Source: Actinomycetes bacterium
GTDB lineage: Bacteria; Actinomycetota; Actinomycetes; Mycobacteriales; Micromonosporaceae
Reading direction: 5' to 3'
NCBI GenBank assembly: GCA_021793335.1
Contig: JAJYSW010000195.1
Location: 1 to 6,349, forward strand
Length of the DNA stretch: 6,349 nt
The position numbers were made by a program, and so were the translations under genes. Positions 1 through 4,835 of this stretch are shown here, piece by piece (position 1 is the first letter of the stretch; each line of letters starts with the position of its first letter). Below the pieces are notes generated by a model, which was not told the origin of the DNA, did no database searches, and was given only the letters and a program-made list of their open reading frames with translations.

Positions 1-1
1 C

Positions 2-253
2 CTCGGCGCCGCGGGCCCGCGCGGAAGAAGACGAGAGTCGCTTACCGGACCGAACCCGGCCGATCACATCAAGCCGGGCAGTATGATCCATGTCCTGACC
101 GACTGGACCGGCCTGCCATGCGGGCGTGGCCCTACCCTCAAGTCCCACCTCGAAATCCTCGATTCGTCGCGACCGGGCCGGGGCCGCGTATCCCCGCGGC
201 GTCCGCCGCGCTCTCCCCGGGACCCCGGCGAATCGCCGGAAGGAGCCACCTGA
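2..253 (+). CDS. possible 3' end of an upstream gene (uncertain)
   Basis: This frame is open from the window edge to a TGA at 251-253, which overlaps the ATG of the sulfotransferase (TGATG), a layout typical of translationally coupled genes. The encoded tail is Pro/Arg-rich at its end and matches no family I recognise. Against it: it contains consecutive AGA codons near the edge, which are rare in such genomes, and its third-position G+C is only about 70-77%. A second frame ends at TGA 84-86, overlapping an in-frame ATG at 83-85 that would give a 56-residue peptide, so the upstream gene may end there instead. A third frame is open into the sulfotransferase itself. The stretch may simply be a leader: a TATGAT at 82-87 resembles a -10 box but has no convincing -35. 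Treat as unresolved. Confidence 0.2.
   Translation, partial: LGAAGPRGRRRESLTGPNPADHIKPGSMIHVLTDWTGLPCGRGPTLKSHLEILDSSRPGRGRVSPRRPPRSPRDPGESPEGAT
225..239 (+). other. small hairpin abutting the sulfotransferase Shine-Dalgarno
   Basis: CCGGCG (225-230) and CGCCGG (234-239) are perfect inverted arms around a 3-base AAT loop. The 3' arm ends directly against the AAGGAG ribosome-binding site. It could affect ribosome access, but a six-pair G+C-rich hairpin also arises easily by chance in this base composition. Confidence 0.35.
240..245 (+). promoter_or_regulatory. Shine-Dalgarno that fixes the sulfotransferase start
   Basis: AAGGAG sits 7 bases before the ATG at 253. No comparable site precedes the in-frame ATG at 118, and the extra 45 residues that start would add are low-complexity Pro/Arg/Ala sequence unlike the family. 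The start at 253 is therefore preferred. Confidence 0.8.
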
Positions 254-1500
254 TGCACCGCACCACCCCCACACTGCACTTCCTCAACCTCGCCATGGAG
301 CCGCAACGACGTGCCGAATGCCGCGACGCCGCCAGGACGGACGCGGTGTTCGGCAAGATGACCGCCAAGGCCCGCCAAGAGACCGGCACCGTCGATATGG
401 AACTCACCGATGAGGACGCCGCGATCCTCGACAGCCTGCGGTTCCTGCTGCGCTGCTGGGCCGACACACCGGGCCTGTCGGGGGTCGGATGGCGCTCGGC
501 CAAGGACATGGTCGCGGCGCGCATCGCCAACCTGCTGACCGTGCGCCGAGTGCAGGCCGAGCACCCGCATATCCGCGATCTCCCCGTCGAACGGCCCATC
601 TTCGTGCTCGGGCTCCCGCGCACGGCGACCACGCTGACCCAGCACATCATCGCCGGGTCGGAATCGGCCCGCTCGCCGTACCTGTGGGAGATGTACTACC
701 TCGGCCTCGAACCCACCGCCGAGGAGCGCGCGCGGCGCATTAAACAGACGCAGCGGCGGCTGGACATGACGCTGCTGCTGTCCAAATCGTGGTCGAGCAT
801 CCACCCGACCAACGCCGAATGGCCCGAGGAGGACTACTGGTTGAAATTCCATGCGGTCTTCCACTGCACCGTGGCGCCGCTGGCCGGTTACCTGGACTGG
901 TACCAGGGCGCATACGACCGCGACACCGACTTCCGGTTCATCAGGGATTCGCTCCAAGTGCTCCAGGCCGGGCGTCCGCACCGCCGCTGGGTCCTCAAGC
1001 ACCCGGGCAACATCTTCAACCTCGACTCGATCCTCCGCGTCTTCCCCGACGCGCAGATCGTGCTCACGCACCGCGACCCCAACACCGTCATGTCATCGCT
1101 GTGCTCGATGGTCGAGAACCTGCACCGCATCCACCTCAAGCGCCGCGCCGTCGATCGGGAGGCGATCGGCCGCACCTGGCTGCGTCTGCTGTCCGAGGGC
1201 ATCGAACGCTCCCGCAAGGTGCGCACCGACAGCGGCAGCCCGCAGTCGTTCGTCGACGTCAAGTACCACCTCTTGACCGGTTCGCCGCACACCTACGTTC
1301 CCGAGCTGTTCGAACGGCTCGGGCTTCCTTGGGGGCCAGTGGATCTGGCGCGGCTCGACGAGCAGTTGACGCGCACCGGCCAAGGCGCCGGCCGGGACGG
1401 GGTCCGCCGCCACGAGCACTCGCTGGCCGCTTATGGGCTCAGCGCCGATGACGTCGACAGGGCGTTCGGCGCCGATTACATGCGCATGGCCCGGAACTGA
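253..1500 (+). CDS. PAPS-dependent sulfotransferase family protein (Sulfotransfer_3 type)
   Basis: This 415-residue cytosolic protein should move a sulfuryl group from PAPS to a hydroxyl or amine acceptor. The 5'-phosphosulfate loop is at residues 115-127 (PIFVLGLPRTATT), matching the family's PxxxxGxPRSGTT pattern with Thr-Ala in place of Ser-Gly. The 3'-phosphate-binding segment is at about 271-285, with the family-typical HRDP, Arg274 and Ser281/Ser282. Between them lie the WPEED segment (190-194) and WVLKHPGN (246-253), both common in the Sulfotransfer_3 branch. The first ~110 residues are a helical leader usual for this group. Length is normal. It has its own ribosome-binding site, and its 3' end meets the cellulase convergently across a strong stem-loop. 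No biosynthetic partner or PAPS-synthesis gene is visible, so the acceptor (lipid, polyketide, sugar or other) cannot be named. The family call is firm; the substrate is unknown. Confidence 0.9.
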   Translation: MHRTTPTLHFLNLAMEPQRRAECRDAARTDAVFGKMTAKARQETGTVDMELTDEDAAILDSLRFLLRCWADTPGLSGVGWRSAKDMVAARIANLLTVRRVQAEHPHIRDLPVERPIFVLGLPRTATTLTQHIIAGSESARSPYLWEMYYLGLEPTAEERARRIKQTQRRLDMTLLLSKSWSSIHPTNAEWPEEDYWLKFHAVFHCTVAPLAGYLDWYQGAYDRDTDFRFIRDSLQVLQAGRPHRRWVLKHPGNIFNLDSILRVFPDAQIVLTHRDPNTVMSSLCSMVENLHRIHLKRRAVDREAIGRTWLRLLSEGIERSRKVRTDSGSPQSFVDVKYHLLTGSPHTYVPELFERLGLPWGPVDLARLDEQLTRTGQGAGRDGVRRHEHSLAAYGLSADDVDRAFGADYMRMARN

Positions 1501-1503
1501 AGG

Positions 1504-1542
1504 CGGAGGCCGGGCGCGGGGCGGACCCGTGCCCGGCCTCCG
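1504..1542. terminator. bidirectional stem-loop terminator between convergent genes
   Basis: Twelve perfect pairs join 1504-1515 (CGGAGGCCGGGC) to 1531-1542 (GCCCGGCCTCCG). Inside, 1516-1520 pairs with 1526-1530, including one G-U wobble, leaving a 5-base loop. That makes about 17 pairs in all. It starts 4 bases after the sulfotransferase stop and ends 4 bases before the cellulase stop. There is no T tract, which is common for actinobacterial stem-only terminators. Because the element is a near-perfect inverted repeat it could serve both transcripts. Confidence 0.85.
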
Positions 1543-1546
1543 GGGA

Positions 1547-2941
1547 TCAGGGCAGGTTGTCGACGACGAAGGGCGCGTGGCCGCGGAGGTGGTCGTCCCA
1601 TCCTCCGGTGACCGGCGCTCCCTCGGAGAGCATGTTGGTGGAGTCCTCGCCGACGTCGAGCTTCCAAGCGGTCCAGGAGATCTGGTGCCGGTCCATCCAG
1701 TCGATCCAGCGCTGGGCCTCATCGAGGCACAGCAGCCCGTCGAGACCACCGTCGGCGTGGCTGGCGCCCCACTCGGTGACGAACAGGGCCAGCCCCGCGT
1801 TCATGGCCGCATCGCCCTTGTCTCGCAGGTACTGATCGTGAGTGCACGAGTAGAAGTGCAGCGTGTACATCAGGTTCGTGCCCGCGACCGGGTCGGCGGC
1901 GGCGACGTCGACGTCCTGCGACCAGGTCGGGGAGCCGAGCACGATGATGTTGTCCGGGTCCTGGGCGCGGATCGCGGCGACCACGGCCTCGTGGTAGGGC
2001 TTGACCTGGCCGGACCACGAGACGATCTCCGGCTCGTTATAGGGCTCCCAGATCACGTTCGGCAGATGCCCGTAGCGCTCGGCCATGTCGGAGAAGAACG
2101 CGACCGCCTCGGCCTGGTGCCGGTGCGCCTCATGCGCGTGGAAGTCGACGATCACGTATACGCCCGTGGCCACGGCGTTGTCGATGACGGTCTCGACCTC
2201 GGACCGCCACAGGTCGGGCTCGGAGAGGTAGGCGCCTTCGGGCTCCACGCCCATGGCCACGCGGAAGACCTCGATGTTCCAGTTGTCGCGCATCCACTCC
2301 AGCGCCGAGAGGTTCTGGGCGTAGGGCTGGGTCTGCCAGTGCAGCCACATGCTGGAGACGCCGCGCAGCTGTACCGCCTCGCCGTGCTCGCCGCACATGG
2401 CGGTGCCGCAGACGTGCAGCTGACCGTGCTGCTCGACCGGTGTGCCCTCGGGCGCCGGATCGGTCGGTTCGGGGTCGGGGTCGGTCGGGTCCGGGTCCGT
2501 GGGGTCGGGGTCGGTCGGCTGCTCGCCGTCGCAGAGGACGCCGTTGACGGTGGCGCCCGTGATGCCGCCCGCGGTGCCGGCGGCGGTGAAGCCGAAGACC
2601 TCGGTGGTCTGGCCGGAGGCTATGGAGCCGTTCCATCCGGCGTCGGAGGCGGTGAAGCGCGATCCGTCCAAGGAGTGATCGGCGACGTTCCAGGCGCTGA
2701 TGTCGGAGACGGCCTCGGTGAAGTCCCACTCGACCGTCCAGCCGTCGAGCGCCTCGCCCGCGGTGATGCTGACGTTGGCCTGGAAGCCCGAGGCCCATTC
2801 ATTGACGATGTCGTAGTCGACCTCGCAGCCCGTCTGAGCCCCGGCCCCTTGGGCCGCGACGATCGTCAACGCGCCGGCGCTGACCGCGGCGACGGTCGCA
2901 ACGACGATCGACAGTCGCCTTCGTTGTCGGTCTGCCCGCAT
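1547..2941 (-). CDS. secreted CBM2-GH5 endo-beta-1,4-glucanase (cellulase)
   Basis: This 464-residue exported enzyme should hydrolyse internal beta-1,4 bonds of cellulose. Residues 1-35 are a signal peptide with an Arg-rich N-region, a hydrophobic core and likely AGA cleavage before Gln36; the RRR-L is only weakly Tat-like. Residues 39-137 are a CBM2: terminal Cys39 and Cys137 should form its disulphide, and Trp49, Trp84 and Trp103 fall where the cellulose-binding face lies. Residues 138-168 are an Asp-Pro-Thr linker. The GH5 domain, about 169-464, resembles subfamily 2: Arg194, NEP with acid/base Glu303, LHFY with His362 and Tyr364, TEWG with nucleophile Glu390, and Trp423. Extra Cys pairs 178/183 and 366/405 could stabilise it. 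The start at 2941 is chosen for the signal peptide and for GAAAGG (2951-2956 on +) 9 bases upstream. A LacI-type operator lies about 110 bases upstream. Endoglucanase is the family expectation; mannanase activity cannot be excluded. Confidence 0.95.
   Translation of the reverse strand: MRADRQRRRLSIVVATVAAVSAGALTIVAAQGAGAQTGCEVDYDIVNEWASGFQANVSITAGEALDGWTVEWDFTEAVSDISAWNVADHSLDGSRFTASDAGWNGSIASGQTTEVFGFTAAGTAGGITGATVNGVLCDGEQPTDPDPTDPDPTDPDPEPTDPAPEGTPVEQHGQLHVCGTAMCGEHGEAVQLRGVSSMWLHWQTQPYAQNLSALEWMRDNWNIEVFRVAMGVEPEGAYLSEPDLWRSEVETVIDNAVATGVYVIVDFHAHEAHRHQAEAVAFFSDMAERYGHLPNVIWEPYNEPEIVSWSGQVKPYHEAVVAAIRAQDPDNIIVLGSPTWSQDVDVAAADPVAGTNLMYTLHFYSCTHDQYLRDKGDAAMNAGLALFVTEWGASHADGGLDGLLCLDEAQRWIDWMDRHQISWTAWKLDVGEDSTNMLSEGAPVTGGWDDHLRGHAPFVVDNLP
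2472..2516 (-). repeat. three 15-bp tandem repeats in the cellulase linker
   Basis: On the + strand, GGGTCGGGGTCGGTC (2472-2486) recurs exactly at 2502-2516. Between them, 2487-2501 is a diverged copy. On the coding strand they encode successive Thr-Asp-Pro-Asp-Pro units of the linker joining CBM2 to GH5. Linker length in such enzymes commonly varies through gain or loss of units like these. Confidence 0.85.
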
Positions 2942-3029
2942 GATTCGATGCCTTTCATTCGTTTGACATGCCCGCCGCAGCGGCGGCGTTCTGGATCGGT
3001 TCGGTCGAGTCGCATTCGTTCCTCGCCGG

Positions 3030-3044
3030 TGGAGCGGCGCTCCA
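3030..3044. repeat. perfect 6+6 palindrome in the cellulase leader
   Basis: TGGAGC (3030-3035) and GCTCCA (3039-3044) are perfect inverted arms around GGC. The arms echo the half-site of the operator-like sequence 5 bases away, but with a 3-base centre, so it may be a weaker second repressor site. In the cellulase transcript it could alternatively fold as a hairpin. Which role, if any, is real cannot be told from sequence. Confidence 0.45.
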
Positions 3045-3048
3045 CATA

Positions 3049-3062
3049 GGGAAGCGCTCCCA
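3049..3062. promoter_or_regulatory. LacI-family (CebR/CelR-like) operator candidate
   Basis: GGGAAGCGCTCCCA matches the known actinobacterial cellulase operator TGGGAGCGCTCCCA at 12 of 14 positions, including the full AGCGCT centre and the whole right half. It lies between the divergent cellulase and transporter genes, just downstream of a TTGACA reading toward the cellulase (3080-3085), where a bound repressor would block initiation. By analogy with CelR and CebR, cellobiose or a related cello-oligosaccharide would release the repressor. The regulator is not encoded in this window. Confidence 0.7.
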
Positions 3063-3079
3063 ATCCATGAATTGGAGTT

Positions 3080-3085
3080 TGTCAA
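3080..3085 (-). promoter_or_regulatory. candidate -35 box of the cellulase promoter
   Basis: Read toward the cellulase this is a perfect TTGACA. At the usual 16-18 base spacing the -10 position falls within the operator and reads only TGGGAG, so the -10 is poor or the promoter is activator-dependent or uses another sigma factor. The leader to the ATG at 2941 would be about 110 bases. Confidence 0.4.
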
Positions 3086-3091
3086 TATACT
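3086..3091 (+). promoter_or_regulatory. candidate -10 box of the transporter promoter
   Basis: TATACT is a good -10 hexamer reading toward the transporter, in a short A+T-rich island (3062-3094) that stands out from the surroundings. No good -35 is seen 16-18 bases upstream, where the palindrome at 3060-3075 lies. Transcription would begin near 3098, giving a leader of roughly 50-90 bases depending on the true start codon. Confidence 0.4.
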
Positions 3092-3149
3092 GTCGTGAAG
3101 TCAAGCGCACCCGCCCTCCCGCGCACCTCACCCGCTGCGACTTCCCCGG

Positions 3150-4193
3150 ATGCCGCCGGAGGAGACGGGCATAGCATTGCATTCCGTGACCGACATGAAG
3201 CAAGCTCGCCCCGGTGTCGGCGAGGCGATCCTGCGATCGCTCGCCGTCTTCACCGCCGTCCTCAGCGGCACCGCCGTCAGCGCCCAGACGGCGATCAACG
3301 GCACGCTCGCCACCGAGACCGGCTCGGCACTGGCCGCCGCGGTCATCTCCAACACCGTCGGCGGCCTCATCTTCGTCACCGCGGCGCTCGCCTCGGCCCG
3401 CGTCCGCTCCGGCATCCGGAGACTGTTCCGAAACCCCATGCGGTGGTGGTCCTATATCGGCGGCGTCTTCGGAGCCGTCCTGGTCTTCGCGGCCTCGGTG
3501 ACCGCGCCGCTGATCGGCGTCGCCCTGTTCAGCATCGGACTGGTATGCGGCATCGCCGTCGGCGGACTGGTGAACGACACCCTCGGCATCGGCCCGCTCG
3601 GTCGGCTCCGCCCCGGCCCGATGCGCCTGCTCGGCGCCGGGCTGGCCGTCGCGGCCGTCGTCCTCGCGCAAAGCGGCGGCGGGCTGCTCACCGGCCTGTG
3701 GTTCCTGGTCGTGTTCGCCTTCGCCGCCGGGGTCGGGAACTCGTTCCAGACCTCGCTCAACGGCCGGGTGAACCTGGTCTCCCGGAACGTGTTCAGCACC
3801 GGCCTGGTGAACTTCGTCGTCGGCACGGGCCTGCTGTACCTCGTGGCCGCCCCCTTCGCGGCCACGGCCGACTGGTCGCGCTTCGATCTACCCGGCCGAT
3901 GGTGGCTCTACCTGGGAGGCCCCTGCGGGGCGCTCGTGGTGGTCTGCGTCGTCTTCGCCAGCACCCGGCTGGACGTCCTGGGCGTCTCGCTGGCCAACCT
4001 CGCCGGCCAGCTCGGCGGCGCGATCGTCCTGGACATCGGCATCACCGGCACCCTGCCCTCCTGGCAGATCGCGAGCGGATCGGCACTGGCCGCGGCCGCC
4101 GCGGCGCTGGTGGCCCTGGCCGGTCGGACTCGGCGCTCGGCGCGGCTCCGCGACGGCGAGCCCGCGCTCACGGCCCCCGCCGAACACCGCTGA
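3150..4193 (+). CDS. DMT superfamily transporter, YdcZ/DUF606 family
   Basis: This 347-residue integral membrane protein has about ten hydrophobic segments from residue 26 to 325 and a short charged C-terminal tail. It is built of two homologous five-helix halves. Q46TAINGTL matches Q200TSLNGRV, and RWWSYIGGVFGA (98-109) matches RWWLYLGGPCGA (250-261), both at an offset of 152-154 residues. The Gln-x-x-x-Asn-Gly motif after the first helix is typical of DUF606. Short DUF606 proteins consist of one such unit; this is the fused, two-unit form. Substrate is unknown. The start is doubtful: ATG 3150 lacks a Shine-Dalgarno, whereas GGAGGAG at 3158-3164 precedes in-frame TTG 3177, GTG 3186 and ATG 3195 with long spacing. 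All leave the membrane domain intact. It is divergent from the cellulase and could share its operator, which would suggest, without proving, a link to sugar use. Confidence 0.85.
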   Translation: MPPEETGIALHSVTDMKQARPGVGEAILRSLAVFTAVLSGTAVSAQTAINGTLATETGSALAAAVISNTVGGLIFVTAALASARVRSGIRRLFRNPMRWWSYIGGVFGAVLVFAASVTAPLIGVALFSIGLVCGIAVGGLVNDTLGIGPLGRLRPGPMRLLGAGLAVAAVVLAQSGGGLLTGLWFLVVFAFAAGVGNSFQTSLNGRVNLVSRNVFSTGLVNFVVGTGLLYLVAAPFAATADWSRFDLPGRWWLYLGGPCGALVVVCVVFASTRLDVLGVSLANLAGQLGGAIVLDIGITGTLPSWQIASGSALAAAAAALVALAGRTRRSARLRDGEPALTAPAEHR

Positions 4194-4214
4194 GCGACGT
4201 CCCCGGCCGCTCAG
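4190..4214. terminator. inverted repeat containing both stop codons of a convergent pair
   Basis: CTGAGCG (4190-4196) and CGCTCAG (4208-4214) are perfect 7-base arms with an 11-base loop. The left arm contains the transporter's TGA and the right arm contains the acetyltransferase's TGA. It is short and lacks a T tract, so it is a weaker terminator candidate than the one at 1504-1542, but it is the only inverted repeat in the 17-base gap. Confidence 0.5.
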
Positions 4215-4711
4215 GAACCGAGCGACTCCAACGCCGCGCCCGAGAGCCGGTAGCCGACCCACTCGTCCATCGGCACCGCGCCCAAGGCGTCGTAGAACGC
4301 GATCGAAGGCGCATTCCATTCGAGCACCGACCATTCGAGCCGTGCGTAGCCTCGTTCGACGCACAGCCGGGCCAGTTCGCGCAGCAGCGCCGCGCCGTAA
4401 CCGCGGCCACGGCACTCGGGGTCCACATAGAGGTCTTCGAGATGGATGCCGTGCCTGCCGGTCCAGGTCGAGAAGTTCTGGAACCAGATCGCGATGCCGA
4501 CGATCCGGCCCTCGGACTCGACGACGTGCGCGAAGACGGCCGGATCGGGGCCGAACAGCGCGGCGTCGAGATCCTCGACGGTGGTCGCGACCGCGTCGGG
4601 TTCCCGTTCGTACACGGCGAGATCGACGATCAGCCGCAGGATATCGGGCAGGTCGCCCCGCTCGGCTCGGCGCAGCACCGCGCCGTCGGGGAGAACGGTG
4701 TGCTCGCTCAT
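4211..4711 (-). CDS. GNAT family N-acetyltransferase, diamine/SSAT-like
   Basis: This 166-residue cytosolic enzyme should transfer acetyl from acetyl-CoA to an amine. The GNAT fold is clear: an N-terminal strand and helix with the LAVYEREPDAV segment (31-41); the NFSTW and LEDLYVDPE strands (79-99); the acetyl-CoA pyrophosphate loop CRGRGYG (100-106); the LEWSVLEWN strand (125-133); and Tyr140 in AFYDALGA, the usual general-acid position. The NFSTW, LEDLYV and WNxPSIxFY blocks are hallmarks of the spermidine/spermine acetyltransferase-like branch, so a polyamine, diamine or thialysine-type substrate is plausible but unproven. The start at 4711 fits the family's length; longer in-frame starts add unrelated Arg/Pro-rich sequence. 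No Shine-Dalgarno precedes it, and a TAGCAT 8 bases upstream suggests a leaderless transcript. It lies 124 bases downstream of the hydrolase on the same strand and probably has its own promoter. Confidence 0.9.
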   Translation of the reverse strand: MSEHTVLPDGAVLRRAERGDLPDILRLIVDLAVYEREPDAVATTVEDLDAALFGPDPAVFAHVVESEGRIVGIAIWFQNFSTWTGRHGIHLEDLYVDPECRGRGYGAALLRELARLCVERGYARLEWSVLEWNAPSIAFYDALGAVPMDEWVGYRLSGAALESLGS

Positions 4712-4719
4712 CGCACACG

Positions 4720-4725
4720 ATGCTA
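4720..4725 (-). promoter_or_regulatory. candidate -10 box for a leaderless acetyltransferase mRNA
   Basis: Read on the minus strand this is TAGCAT, ending 8 bases before the ATG at 4711. That spacing would put the transcription start at or within a base or two of the start codon, consistent with the missing Shine-Dalgarno. No good -35 is seen. The remaining intergenic sequence, 4726-4835, shows nothing else I can support. Confidence 0.35.
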
Positions 4726-4835
4726 CCGGCGAGGGCCGGGAACGGGCGATCGCACGTGGACCGCGCATTCCCGGCGCAGACCGGTGGACCGGCCGCCATC
4801 GGGCCTCGACGCAACGGGGCCTGCCGGCGGCGGCG

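Noticed and set aside
195..210. CGCGGCG/CGCCGCG inverted repeat as a terminator of an upstream gene
   Set aside because: The arms leave almost no loop and no upstream gene end is secure, so chance in G+C-rich DNA is as likely.
64..1071. 335-codon open frame antisense to the sulfotransferase
   Set aside because: Composition and overlap mark it as a shadow; no ribosome-binding site or domain.
2866..2958. Short out-of-frame ATG frame overlapping the cellulase start
   Set aside because: The ATG at 2958 (minus) overlaps the cellulase Shine-Dalgarno, but the peptide has no features and the frame has poor coding bias.
2962..2967. TTGACA on the + strand as a promoter -35
   Set aside because: No -10-like hexamer at 16-18 bases downstream; that position is GGCGGC-rich.
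2972..2986. CCGCCG-CAG-CGGCGG hairpin in the cellulase leader as a riboswitch or attenuator
   Set aside because: Only six pairs in very G+C-rich sequence, with no alternative pairing partner or leader peptide.
1433..3049. 538-codon open frame antisense to the cellulase
   Set aside because: Val/Gly/Asp-rich translation without motifs, in register opposite a gene with complete signal peptide, CBM2 and GH5 signatures.
2968..3174. 68-codon + strand frame through the divergent control region
   Set aside because: No Shine-Dalgarno, Arg-rich end, and it spans the operator and promoter-like elements. The better explanation is regulatory DNA.
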